A program made the translations under genes and the position numbers. Shown here in pieces: positions 13,501 through 26,260 of a stretch of DNA of 64,000 nucleotides (its first letter is position 1; each line of letters starts with the position of its first letter). Under the pieces are notes generated by a model. It was not told the DNA's origin, ran no database searches, and was given only the letters and a program-made list of their open reading frames with translations. Source of the stretch: Pelodera strongyloides (lineage: Eukaryota > Nematoda > Chromadorea > Rhabditida > Rhabditidae); assembly GCA_036852015.1 (NCBI GenBank), contig JAANDG010000136.1:223532-287531 (forward strand), in the 5' to 3' direction.

Positions 13501-16416
13501 TTGATTCATAGCACAGTTCTTCCTTTAGATATGCGTATGTCCTCAATACAAGTGGAAGTGCAATTCGTCTATATTATCGCTAGCATCGGAAAGTTCGCAC
13601 AGTCCATGGGCGCCTTGTCGAGCGATGTAGAAGCGGTTAGTGTCTTAGTTGTACTTCTTTGTTGTGTTTTTCTGACAAGGAAACTGTCTGAATGAGTCGT
13701 ACAGTCATACTATTCAAGTAAGCTTTGGAATTACGCTCCCGCATCAAGCAGGGAATTCCCAAAGGTGATCTGTACAATTTATTGGTTCACATGGATATTT
13801 TATGAGTAGAATAATCATTCAGAAATACAAAACATTCATCACTGCGTATGACGAATATGTTGGAAAACGAATGGCTCAGGCCATGGGAGCAGTCGGAGGA
13901 GAAGGATGCAAGGCACTCGAAATAGCTGGGTAAGTCTTCTCTTGCTGACCAAGTCTTTGAACTAATTTGTTTACGAACAAGAAATGTTAAATCAAAGCTT
14001 CCGAAAAAATGTGCATTGTTCTACGCCACAGGCCCACAGGTCACTTTCGAGAAAGTGCAAATTAATAGTTAAACACCTCATCTTTCAGAGGACAGAATTT
14101 CACGCAACTACCACCCGGGGTTAATCCAAGCAGCTTTGCAGTCCCTGATGGAGCGGGTACCGGATTCTCACTCGACGATTTCAAAGGATCTTCTGAGACC
14201 ACGTACCTATACCATTCATATATTATGCCATATCTTAGTGTTGTATCTGAGCTATATCGGTAGTTACATCATCGAAAAGCAAACGATCCGGTGAGCTGCA
14301 ACCCGTGTTGTTCTACAGTTGTTGAGCAAACATACACTTAACGTCTTCTCTTTCAGGAAGAAAAAGGAGCCAAAATTGGAGCTGACGGGGTGAGCATAAA
14401 TTTCGCTAACATTCACCGCAGATGTTAAGTTCTGATTAAGAGACCATCCATCCGAATAAAATAACAACGCATTGGTCTTTTATGTTAACGCTCAACTTTT
14501 CAAACCTAGACCCCTTCAGGACAATATCTCGGCTTAGTAGTTAAGTTCATTATGACACGCCGAACCTTTGGGTCAACCTGTAACCACTATATTCATTGAC
14601 AAATTTAGTGGAAAGACGTTCAGTCAGCTACCCGCTGGCGTTAATCCCGCAGATTTCGCCGTTCCTGACGGAGCGGGAACTGGATTCTCAATGGACTCAT
14701 TCTTGACCACGAATAAACCAGTAACCCTCTGTCCAGCCACAACGAATCGCACTCAAACGAAACTCGAAATTGCTGGGTACGTCAACAATTTATAAGTGTT
14801 CTTGTATCAGCAGGACTTAAAGTACCGAGAAACAAGATTCATAGTAACGTAACGGGAAAACAAATGCGGGTTTTGTGTTCATAGTCCCACCCCACAATCA
14901 AATAATTATCCGTGTAACGGTGTAACTGTTTCTATTTAGTGGACAAACAATGGCAACGTTACCTCCAGGAGCTAAAGGTTCTGATTTCCCGACTCCGGAT
15001 GCAGCTGGAACAGGATTCAATCTTTTCGCCGACGCAACCGACAAGGAGAAAAACAAGAAAGCAGGCAAGCTTAATGTTTTGGAAGCCGTATACCAAGGAC
15101 ACATAACGGTTGCCTTCCACACTTCGGCTTACTCCGTAACGCTAGAAACTAAGCTCTTCCACATCATTTTCGACTAGACTAGACTTGCCCAAATGAACAA
15201 TCAATTCTGATATGTCCGGCCTACCAGACAAGTTTTGTGCGTGCGGGTTAGCCGATCGTGAGGAAGGCTGCCCAAAAATTCAAAGATTTTTGACATAGCC
15301 AGATGAATACCAGTAGAATTTGGCCGTCAGGACATCTTCAGAGGCCCCCTTCCCCTTCCCAGAGCGGTTGTCAAACCTGCACGTAGAAAGCTGTCTGCAA
15401 TAGGCCGGCAGAGTGTGGAAACCGATGCGTTTCAGCACCACCGGTTCCATCGATGATTCCGAACAAGGCCAAGATTGCTCCGCCCACGGGTTCTCCAGCC
15501 GGGACGAAACGCCAACTTCAAGCAACGAAACCACCCGTCGCCCCCGGAAAGGCAATTGGTAGCAAACCCTCAGCGACCAGATTGGATAAGAAAGAAAAGA
15601 CAGTAGACATGAAGACACAAGCGTCGGCGACAAATCTCAACGCAAAGGATGCAAAATCACAGAAGGATCACAAAAAGCGACACGATCATAATCAAACGAC
15701 GCCATCTCCCTTGTCCAACCCAGCGAAGGCCCAAAATCCTGTTCCAGCCCCAGGAATACCAGTTTCACCAGTTCAGAAGAAGACGGGTGAGTCCGCAAAG
15801 GTTAAGCTGGAGGGGGGGGGGGGGTCGGGAATCTGATTATGTCCTCGTGGCCGAGTAGAATCTCTACATTTTACGAAACATTAGAGCGAATACCGGCCGG
15901 TTTTAGAAACGCATCGTGTATAAGTGAATTCTTAGGTATTTATGTTAATTTGCTCGAATTTTGCTCAATTTTTACTCTAATTTTTTATTTATGATCATTT
16001 GCATAAGCTGCATAAGAATGCTGGTCTACTCGATGTGTTTCAAAAACCGGCCGGTATTTCGCTTTGACAGATACTAGAGCCTTGCCAACTCGTTCATGAT
16101 TTAGTTGACGGTATGGTCGACGTGGAAAATCCGAAACACCCTGTCGGACTGCCATTCGTAGATAAGTCACATTTAGTGGTACGTTGCTATTTTTACCATT
16201 TTTTTACTAATTTGAATAACAGTTGTCAACATAAATAAAGGGTCCGTTCATCTCGAATAGTCGCATATGCACAATAAGAGACCCTGATCAAAGTTGGAAC
16301 AAAGTTCCCATTCTAATTAATCTAAAATTAAGGACGCCAAGAAACCACCCCCACCAGTCACCGCATCTGCAAAGAACGAAAAGGAGAAGAACGTATCCAT
16401 GTACCTGGGACCCTAG
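10532..16416 (+). CDS. Protein tyrosine phosphatase with repeated tail, 737 aa
   Basis: Predicted to hydrolyse phosphotyrosine in proteins; no signal peptide or membrane segment is visible, so probably cytosolic. Exons: 10532-10546, 10722-10809, 11099-11184, 11276-11386, 12000-12132, 12339-12478, 12691-12841, 12897-13017, 13134-13339, 13529-13635, 13823-13929, 14089-14202, 14357-14389, 14609-14776, 14940-15064, 15436-15786, 16105-16178, 16333-16416. They sum to 2,214 nt, all in phase. Residues about 1-100 are Lys-rich. The catalytic domain has the NRY motif, the ANYI substrate loop, a WPD loop (TWPDKS) and the P-loop VHCSAGIGRTGTF with catalytic Cys and Arg, followed by the Q-loop region (SIQVEVQF). 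All key residues are present. After the domain come three related repeats (core LPPGVNP..FAVPDGAGTGF), each on its own exon, then a Lys/Pro/Ala-rich tail ending MYLGP. The intron after 15064 appears to use a GC donor (AG|GCAAGC). The first exon is small, so the start is less certain than the core. Confidence 0.85.
15880..16065. mobile_element. TTAA-MITE copy 2
   Basis: Ends TACCGGCCGG / CCGGCCGGTATTTCGCTTT with the family's AT-rich centre. It lies in the phosphatase intron between exons 15436-15786 and 16105-16178 and stops about 40 bp before the splice acceptor. Confidence 0.8.
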
Positions 16417-16778
16417 ATTACTACCACAAATCTCTCTCCTTAGGAAATATAATTCAAAAGATTTCTGTTATCCTTACCCAGCTTAGAAAATATGTCTTAG
16501 TTTCAACAGCCCGAATAAACATTGCGAGCGTCAGACAACTGGAACTGCGAACCAAATTCGCTTAGCAAAAACCACGACGTCTTCGCAATGCTTATTCTAC
16601 ATTACCCCCATTTGGTCACTGAAGATTGTATTGAGTACAGAAAGTCGTCCCAAATTAGGTTAAATGATGGAAACGCCAAAAATATCAATACACTTTAAAG
16701 AGAGTTACTTGTTTTCAACAAGACTTAACGAGACTAATTAAATAAATGTTTGAGAGAGAAATTGTTTGATCTTTGATC

Positions 16779-19700
16779 CTAAAGTTTAAAGATAAGACTT
16801 ACTTCACCGAGCACATTGCCAAGAAGAGTCATCTTGGCTGCAGACTCGAGTACCAATAATCCTCTGAGCGCAGAAACGGCTACAAAAAAAGAGGAAAATT
16901 AAAACACGTCAAATATCGTATATCTGGGTGAAATGTACACTGGACAACTGATTCCTACGTAATTACGATAAGTGAGCTCGAACTACCATTCTGTGCCTAT
17001 GCAGTTCAAGCAAAGGCCGGGATATGCAATAGGCTGATCTTTTCGATCATAGTACTTTTCACAGTCATAAGCCATACAACTTTCTTTAGTGATTAAAAAA
17101 AACGCCATACCTTTATATATCCTACATAATCCTAGTGACGGCCTCTACTTCGCTTATAATTCACGAGACGAGCTAACTCTTACAGTACAAATAAGTCTTT
17201 TAGTCTTACCTTGAAATGTTGATGCGCTTAGATGATGTGTCATTGGCAAGTGATGAACCCGAGAGTCGAGTAGTTCACATAGTTTCTCCACTACTGGCAC
17301 AACCTAAAACCATACGTCAATCAATGTCGCACGTAGTTTTGAAATGCATGCTGCACAAGCACAATAGTATTCCATATATGTGCAAAATTGCGTTCAATGA
17401 GCCAAAATGCCAAAAATGTACATATATACACATACATACGCAGATGTCACATTTCATACACCAGGTGTTACACATTTCATACACCACGTGTTAGACTACT
17501 TAAAAACCACATTGAATACCAAATAACACAGACACTACATATCACTATAATACAAAAAAAACAGGACAGAGTTGACAGACATACCTCCATGACCCTATCT
17601 CGAATATAAGGCCGCGATCCAGCGAACACTAGCGAAATCGCCATTTTTTCCAACAACAGTTCACTGCTAGGGAGAGTGGATAGGACATCTGGAACATATT
17701 TGCGTACAAGTAAGACAATAAGACAATCTCTGCTACGAGTTCTTTAGCTGTCAGCTCATATTTCATATCCACGGAGGCTACGGAATCACATTCACACCAA
17801 ACTACAATTGTAGAAGTGAATTGTAGTAACTCGTTTGCAAAAATGAATAAAAATCGCATGTGTCAACAAAATAACCAAGGTGATACCTTTGCTGATCAAT
17901 TCCGATGCAAAATCAGCCTCAAACATGGCCAACTCAAAAAGAGACGTGAAGAAACAGTGGACCGGGTCGATAGGAAAGTCCACTAAGATTCGCTCGGTTT
18001 CAGTTTGAAGTTCCAAAGCCAGAGAATTGAAGAGACCGGCAGGCACCTGCAAAAAACACAGTGAAATTAAAATTTAAAGTACTAATAATTATCAAAATTT
18101 CGAGAAAAAAAAGTCATGTTCATGCATTTAGCAGCACTTACATACAGCGAACGTGTTCTTTTTCGCAGATCTGATCTAAGGGTGAGGTGAAAATTTATAT
18201 TCCGCACCGATTTACGATACTTTAACCTAAACCTATTGATTTTAATTTTTCAAATATCTTTCATATCTTCACAACATCACATTCATTTTTGAGGTGCCAT
18301 GTGTGCACACGCGAATAAGGTAAAACTCGATTCTAGAAACGAACCTGTAGCTTCGTGTTGCCCAAAACCGGCCCACTCCACTTGAGAACGGTATATTTTA
18401 AATACCAAGGATCAGAATCGAGCATATGTAGGATACTTTCGACTGCTGGTTCGTCGAAGACCACACCATCCCCTGAAAGAACACAAAATTTGGCAAACAT
18501 CGTAACCACTTGTTTTGGTAAAGTATGTGTATTTCGTAGATTTGCAACCGGGATCCTTAAAGTTAAATTGTTATCTTAATCTCATTTTCACATGCAGGCG
18601 CGTGCCCTTGCACGTTGTCACATATTCAAACATCTGCAAAGAGTAGTCGAATATAGGGAACCAAGAATTACAGAATATAAACCGACCTCGGATTTTTTGT
18701 ATAAATCGATGTAACAAAGCACGAAGCTCTCTGCTGAGCTCACAATTTCCCTCGTTCGCGGAGTAAAGATCATGAAGCAGTTCCAATAATTCGGGAGCAC
18801 GAGCAAGTAATTCACCTGTAAATAGAAACAAAGGAAACTATATGCCTTGTGCTCTACCCCCGCCAACCTAAACAGTCTTACCAAAACAAAACACTTTCAT
18901 ACAAATACAATACTAAAGCGACTACTGCAAACACTGGACGAATGTCAACAATTTCAATAACAAAAAAATTACCATTTATATTTTGAGCACGCGATGTTGA
19001 CCAGTTAAACGGAGTGGTCTTCGCCTGGTTCGACGAAAGCAGACGCTGTAGCATACGGACGGGAAACTGAAAAGAAAAGTTTCTGTGAAAGATTACTAAG
19101 GGCTACGAGGTTCGACAGCTCGATAGCTCATAAAGAGGGAGATCAACCGATCAACGCAAAACACTGCACTCATGAGACGCCTACAACTAATGATAAACGG
19201 CTCAATCTCGATATACATTATTTATACTATTATACACTATTTATTGTCTATTTATGGTCTTAATTATGTATGTTTGTGCGCACCTTTGTGATGTAATAAA
19301 TTATAAAAGGAATGTGTACTCACACATAGTTCCTCCTCTTTATCAAAAAGAAGTGGGAAAACCATATAATGCAGAATCGCTTCTCCACTGATCAGCACAT
19401 CTTCTCGTGTGATGGATTCTTGACCTAAGGAAAAACTATTCATAAGCATTCACAACGAATAAATGTATTTAAAGCATAAATGTACACAACTTTTATATTA
19501 GATTGTGTAAATCATAAAAACATACAATAATAATAATAATAATAATAATAATACCTGTTTTGGTCACTTTTCTTCGACATAAATTACAAACCATAGATAT
19601 GAGTGCATCCCTGCCACTGTCCGACAACCTGCAAAAGTATAGTTGTTCCAAGAAAAAGATTTGTTTTCTTACATTTAAAATAAAAACTAGTCATAAGAAA

Positions 19701-22700
19701 CTAACGAATTCTTGATAACTTGACTTAGTTGAGGTTCAGAACCAAACAAAAGTAATATTAATAACAGGAACCGTAGGACATACATAGTGCATAGTGCACA
19801 TAAACCATGCACGATGCTGGATTGATACATGCCACCAACCAGAGCAGAAAATAATAACGCACCTTTCCTTTTCACGTTTGTATACCAGCATCAAAGCATC
19901 CACTAACAGAGGGCATTCCTTGGTACCATCATCAGAGAAATATTGGAAAAGTGACACCGCTTCGTCAGAACGAAGAATCTGAAGAATAATAAATAATAGA
20001 GATATTAAAACACCACGTATGCCAGAAAATACTCCCTACATATTTAATGAACCCAGTAACATTACAATTTGCAAAGCAATGCCTGAAAATCAATATTTAT
20101 AAAAAGGGTTACCTTTCCAACTGCAACCACAGTGTTTGCATCTCTAACGACGAGTGAGAATAACTGAGCCAGTGTTTTCTTCGGACCAATAATCAGATGC
20201 CAAACAATCTGCAACAACGCATCAACATGTTAGGAAACAGTGAAGAACGACAATCCACCGGCGTTGTTTGTAATCCACAACCGACTATATTATGGCGTTT
20301 TCGAGTGGCACTCTTTGCCAAGTAAGCACATATCCAAAGTTATGAAGCATAGGGAAGTGGGTCACCTAACATTACGAAACTAATCAAATACTACAAAAAA
20401 CCCACATTCAACCGCACAATTTCAAAGTTTGCTTTGTCTGTCGTAGTCCAGTTCGCGTCTCGGATCCGATTCAACCACTCCGTCAGGTCTTTATTGCCAT
20501 GCTAAGAAAATAAAAAAAAAATACGCAGATGTGATTAAGTTTATATCCTACAAAGTTACAAAGTGAATACCAGATAGATTTGTGAATACCAGATAGATAC
20601 AAAGCCAGATAGATTTGTAACGTTGTATATAAGCGCTGTATCTTCTTTTCTCTGAATTTCTCTCCTGTAGCATACTTTACGGTCGTCCTCTTCTCTTGTA
20701 ATACCGCATATTAACAGACAGAATACAGAATACAGAAACAAAACAAAATGTACTAGCAAAGTAATAAACACATTTCTTACCTCTTCATCCAAAACTTGAT
20801 GAATACGTGGCGGAGCACCAAGATCCTGCTTGCAATAGCCTAAAAATCGATCCGCGAAAATAGCTCTTGAAGAAGTGGAAGTGCTCATGAACCAACTAAA
20901 AGAACAACAATGGGTACAACGTTTTAGAAATTCTTATTTTCTATATTCTATATTCTATGTTTCTGTTTTCATTTATCACTTACGTGTTGTGAGATGTGAT
21001 ACTTTGATAAGCAGCAGCTTTTTTGCTAGCTTATAGTCAAGTCAAATCAGCTGACATACATGTCAAACACAACGGACGTCCAACTTCACAGAAACGCAAT
21101 CGTATCGTAAGTACTAGCACTACAAGTAAAAGACTCACAGTTTAATTAATGTCCAGTAGTCGTGTATCAACTTTTTGTTGTTGCTTTTCATAACTGGGAG
21201 GAACGCCGACAATATCCTAAATCAATATAAATAAAAATTTAACCATACTACACATCATGAACTTCATTTGCATTTACTTTTTTTCAAACGTTCGTTGGTC
21301 TCACTAGAATATGGATGGTGATATGTTTAGTTTTAGCCGATAAAAGCTAAAGCACCGAACAAAGGGCACGTTCTAGATGGATATACTTCGATCAATACCA
21401 TCAATGTACCACACCACAATCATACATACAATGCAAAGCGATTACTGATTACAGTAATCCAATAACCAATTCAGCCAGTGTTCATCTTAAAACAATTACG
21501 TAAAACCACAGACCTATCAATAAGAACAGTGCAGTCACGGTCGCTGGCGATGGAGGCTTCTACCGAGAGAAGTGATGAAATCATTTTACTATCCGCTCGA
21601 GTTTCTGCCATGTCCAACATAACCTGAACAAATGCTTACAAGGAATGGGGATTGTTCAGAAGCAAAATAACAATGTCACAGAAGCCTCGCCAATACAAAT
21701 AAGCATAAATCAGTCAGTAAGTTTAACCGTTCGTTATACAAAACAACTTCTCAGCATCCTGCGCCCCTACTTTGCCGCTGTTAGTTAGGCACCTCATTTG
21801 AACCGTAACCAATCAACAAAGTATACTCTACTCCCACTGATATGATCTCGAAAAGAACGTACATTCTGAAGAGTTTCCATAAAAACATCCTGCTCACTGC
21901 GTTCAGTTTGTAAAGTCGTGCACAAGTCATTGCTGCATTTACTCTGAAGAAATAATATTGCATTATTTAGAGCAACGTGAAAATGTACACATACCTTTTC
22001 ATTTTACAACCAAATATAATGCGAGATCCCGACACCCGCTAAGCTAATCGTTACATGGGGAACGACTATATGCATAATGGATAATGGTTACTAAAACAGC
22101 CAAACAGCGTCTTATTAAAGAAAAAAACGTCTTATTAAAGAAAGAAAAAACATATACACATGCAGCATAACTTACATAACATATGTAAATAGTAAAATTA
22201 GTGAACACATGAAGTTCTTAAGTGAATGAAAATAAAATGCTAATCTCGTATAGACGCAGAAGCGCGTTATCGATATATCCGCCCTTTAGTAACTATTACG
22301 GGAACACGATAAGTTCCGGAATGCTGACTATTTCGCCGTTCCGTTTCCTTACACAAACTGAAAACGACGTACCGTTGCTGAATTGTCTGGATGTAGTATA
22401 GACACAATGCGTACGAAGCTATGTGGCGCTGAAATATCGTATAGGATTATACAATCTATAAAATGTGGCAGGACACAACAGTACTAAAGTAGCCTCACAT
22501 ACAATTTCTAAATGTGCGGGAAAAATCACTCATTCGATAAAGAAATGCACGGCCAAGCTAATTCAGAAATGCACAAACATTAGTCGACTAGGGATAAACG
22601 TAAAAGTAAGGATAAGGGAACAATAAGAGTGTACAACAGTTATACCACTGAATTTAAGGTAAAAAATGGGAATGTAATTTAAGTAACGTACACTGTGAAA

Positions 22701-23384
22701 CAACTATGTTGACTTTTTGAAGAAGCTCTTCAGCAAGTTTAAGTTGGTCGGAATCCAAGAGTCCTTCTAAGGTTTGCAAAGGTAATAGTTCAAGAAACAA
22801 CGTCATGTACTCCAATGCTTCGTAAGTCGTCTCCGAACTGAAAAAAAATATATAAATTGTTTAGAAAAGAAGCTAATGAAAGAAACATAGATCCAATCTC
22901 ACTTCTTACCGAAAACCTGAACAAACGTGAAGTCGTAAAGTGGAGACTTGGAGATAAACACACAGATAACATAAAACCATTCCAGTTTATAATAAATCCA
23001 ATAATCCAATATCTACGTAAAATAGCGAACCTGGATGTATTTGAATAGGTTGTTAAAATATCCGAAAGCTTTCCACTAATCGTATCAAAGATTCTCCGAG
23101 CAGTTAGAGCAACTATACGTGACGACGATGAATCAAGGAATACGCACTTTACAACCTAAATTGTATTTTAAGTAACTAAATACCTAGAAAGAAGAGTACG
23201 ACAATAATATAACCAGAATTACCAGAATCGAGAAATAAAAACGTGGCACGAAATATCTTACCTCAAACAGCGGAGTGTTTCCAAAGGAATAGAAGAGCAG
23301 TCCACGAGCTGATGGGCGTCCATAGTCACCAAACAGTTCGAGGCCATAACGAAGATTTGATTCAAACTGTTCCAACCGCTCCAT
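16779..23384 (-). CDS. Large helical-repeat (HEAT/ARM-like) protein, unidentified
   Basis: Function unknown. ATG at 23384, directly after TTTAG. Exons in order: 23384-23262, 23155-23031, 22837-22692, 22428-22373, 21943-21863, 21623-21514, 21216-21139, 20895-20781, 20501-20406, 20208-20113, 19978-19863, 19628-19555, 19424-19324, 19066-18973, 18815-18687, 18472-18345, 18046-17887, then one or two exons between 17801 and 17585, 17303-17210, and a last exon beginning near 16893 and ending at TAG 16779. Every join down to 17801 is in phase. Inside 17801-17585 two good reading frames (VWCECDSVAS and VPDVLSTLPSSEL) do not connect without a one-base shift: an unusual intron, an assembly error or a real lesion. 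The protein is all alpha-helical in look, with Leu-rich amphipathic stretches (LLELLHDLYSAN; LRGLLVLESAAKMTLLG). A faint similarity to BRAT1-type HEAT proteins is possible but not established. Confidence 0.6.
19530..19553. repeat. (TAA)n microsatellite
   Basis: A run of TAA/AAT triplets next to the 3' side of exon 19628-19555 in the helical-repeat gene. Confidence 0.9.
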
Positions 23385-24092
23385 CTAAATTGTTTCATGA
23401 TAAAGGAACAAGCGGTAACACTAAATAACTGGACAAGAATAACGTTAGTGCAAAAAAAAACATGGGTTATTTACGCGATAAAACAAGGCAACGTGAATTA
23501 GTTGTTTTTCAAATTGTATTTATCGTATTTAATAATACTGAACAGACTAAAATTGATACAGACAAACTGATCATTTTAGTTAATCGTCTTGGTTGCTAAA
23601 GCCTATTAGCCTAGTCTTAGTTATGTATTACGCAGCAGATGGCAGCGCCTAATGGGCGGATGGGAAAGCAAGATTGGGAAACACCCGCACGGCACAAATG
23701 GCCCATATCGACAAAACACAGTTCATCCAAAATGCATAGAGAAGAATGTGAAGGTCAACTCGTTTCGTCAAGCCGTATTCACAATCAGAACAGTGGGGAC
23801 GATCAGAACAGTACACCAAGATGGAGAAGATTATATACATAAATAAAAACAAAACATAAAATATACAAAAGGTCAAAATATTATAATAAACTCACGAAAA
23901 AACTAAAAGATGAAAACAGCACAAGATCTCGACTACGCAAATTTGCATCCATCTTGCAAAAAGCTAGATCGATCCTAGCATGTCTTTTGCGTCGTGCAAA
24001 ATCCATGCAAGATTGATTTATTGACGAATTGGGCGTGACTGAAAAGAGTTGTGCGTTGGCAACTTTTTTGAGTACCTGCTGTTAATAGTCTT
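23385..24092. other. Upstream region of the helical-repeat gene; no gene seen
   Basis: Short overlapping ORFs occur on both strands, but none has splice-consistent extensions or a recognisable product. It holds the presumed promoter of the gene starting at 23384 and ordinary AT-rich spacer. Confidence 0.4.
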
Positions 24093-24390
24093 TATGGGGT
24101 CTCGATGTATGGCAAAAACAGCGCATTTTGCTTCCAAGTATCAAATTGCATCTCGTGTACGATTTTGCATACACCTTTGAAAGTTAGAAAATGCACCATT
24201 GATAATACTAGAGGAGGCGAAAATGCACAGTTTATGCATGCTCCCAAAAAAATAGTCCTGTGGCGAACGCCGCGGGACCATTTTTTGGCGGTCTGTAGTT
24301 GTTCTCGTGTAGTGCCAATCTACGGTAATTAAAGCCATACTTGGAAGCAAAATCCGGCAATTTTTGCCATACATCGAGACCCCATTATGG
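24093..24390. mobile_element. Foldback element beside the ZNF706 relic
   Basis: A segment starting ATGGGGTCTCGATGTATGGC (about 50 bp at 24093) recurs inverted at about 24340-24387, with the shared motif TTTTGCTTCCAAGTAT. The arms enclose about 200 bp of non-coding sequence. It abuts the end of the duplicated ZNF706 segment. Confidence 0.7.
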
Positions 24391-24420
24391 CGAGAGAGAG
24401 AGAGATAACTACCATTCTCC

Positions 24421-24653
24421 TTAGATTTGCACATCGGCAAGTTCAGCAGGCAAGGCCGCCTTCGGATGTTTATTTTCAAAATGCTGCTTGTAGGTTTTTG
24501 GATCAGGCATCTGGGCAAAGCACACTGTACACTTGAAGTGGAGCGCCTTCTGTGCGGCGGCTTTCTGGTCACCAGCGTTAGCCTTCCTAAGCTGCTCCAA
24601 TTGCTTGGCATTTTTTTTACATGGGATTGGATCTTCTGCTGTCCACGGGCCAT
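24421..24653 (-). pseudogene. ZNF706-like zinc-finger gene, frameshifted copy
   Basis: It matches the intact copy at 40870-41100 almost throughout, including the start MARGQQKIQS, the C2H2 finger and the final ELADVQI. It is 233 nt instead of 231. The codons after the start run into an A8 tract where the intact copy has GTTAAAAA. The two extra bases shift the frame, so the start region and finger region lie in different frames. The duplicated segment also includes about 65 bp of upstream intron-like sequence and the TTTCAG acceptor, plus about 18 bp past the stop. It is therefore a DNA-level duplication and not a retrocopy. Confidence 0.85.
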
Positions 24654-25149
24654 GTCTTCGGCTGAAATAATAAAGGGGTTGATGACGGATGTTGAATTTG
24701 AGTTCTCGCAGTCCATCATAAAAAAACTTCCGTTTCAATAACCAGCTGTAATAACACTTTACAGTTGACAGAAGTGGTTAAAAACAGAGATAAAATAAGA
24801 TGTGACATCATAAGCACCAATGTCTTGTCATTTAGTGTTTGCTACTTTGATACGAATTGTGTCTGTCACCGAGAAGCAAATCATTGACACTCACTTGCAG
24901 GCGTAGGAACGGAAATTTTCTAGCCAAAGAAATCTATACTAGACTGTTGACTCTTACTTCGGTCTCAAATTCAATTTTGTATTATTCTCAGGGACGTTTC
25001 AGCGTTTTTATGTTTTTCACTTGTCGCTGTTCTGATAAATATACCCCCAATTAAAGTGTACGGCTCCAAGAGCAAACAACGTAAAAATCAGTGAAATGTT
25101 TACAATTGATTGATAAGCTTTGGCTTCCACAATCAGAAGAACAAATACA

Positions 25150-26260
25150 TTTCATTTGAAGGAAGAACGCCTATTCCCCTCGCACATTTACTCTATAACA
25201 TAAAAAGTGCGCATACTAATTGTAAGATATGCGCACTTTTGATAAACAATCTAATTCTGTCTACAATACTGCTTCCTACGGTAACGGTACACGGGGTATT
25301 ATAATAATAATAATATAATTGACACATTACGTAAAGTATATAAGTGTGCATCATGTAAAGTGATGATGATAAGGTTGGCAAATTAAGCCACATGTAACGA
25401 TTAGCTTGAGGTTCGTTTATAAGAAAAGAGTATCGTACTCTATTTTATTAAACACATAAAATGTGTGCATCAATATGATGAAAGGTTGACAAGCATCAAT
25501 TGAATGGCCATGGTTTCTATTTGTGATTTCTTCTGTATATTTCTAGTTTCTCAATATATATAATGCAAGGTTAACATAGAAGCAAAATAGCATTTCTTAC
25601 GATTTGTCAAGCAAGTTTTCTATCAATCAATTTGCGTTCTTCAGACCGTATAACAGTCGACGTCTGAAATCTGAAACGTATGTTATGGTGCATTGAACTC
25701 CTTTCAGCTGTTTCCACCTTCTGTGCCAACTGTAGAGCCTTGATTGCTTCCAAGTCCTCTTCTTACAGTAGTCTCTCTCGCACAGTATCACTACTCATAC
25801 CTCTTATAAACTGCATCGATAGTATACAATCTTTATCATTTTTAACCGTGTCAAACTCACATTTCCCTGCCAATCGTTCCAATTCCCTGTAGAACTCCGG
25901 TCTGGCCAGGTCGTGCAATTTTCGCATTTTGACCGCCATAGGTCATTCTATCAATAGAAATATGAAAGAAACTTTGTTTCTATTGTATTACTGTTTTCCT
26001 ACAACATGTTTATTACTTTTCTCAACTGTGCTAGTTTGTAGTCTATAGAATTTTGTGTTTTTGTCTTGGATTTTGATATTTACCAATTTTTCTTCGTATT
26101 GTTAAACCATGACCAGTAATTTTACAAATGAATTGCCTCGTTCTGTCTGTAGACAGTAAACTAACAACGCTGTGATTTTCCAAAAATTTGTGTTGTGTCT
26201 TTTTTTTAAATACTAACTGTTTATTTTATTCATGAACTTAAACTTCACCCTCACTTTAGT
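25150..26260. other. Upstream region of the + transporter copy; no gene seen
   Basis: AT-rich sequence without a convincing exon. A small hairpin with GTGCGCAT arms occurs at about 25205-25245. Part of it (about 25.95-26.05 kb) matches the upstream region of the - copy (about 53.2 kb). An acceptor (CTTTAG) lies one base before the transporter ATG. Confidence 0.4.

Noticed and set aside
24093..24390. Possible 3' exon of the ZNF706 relic
   Set aside because: The region is a self-contained inverted repeat and the duplicated ZNF706 segment stops just before it.
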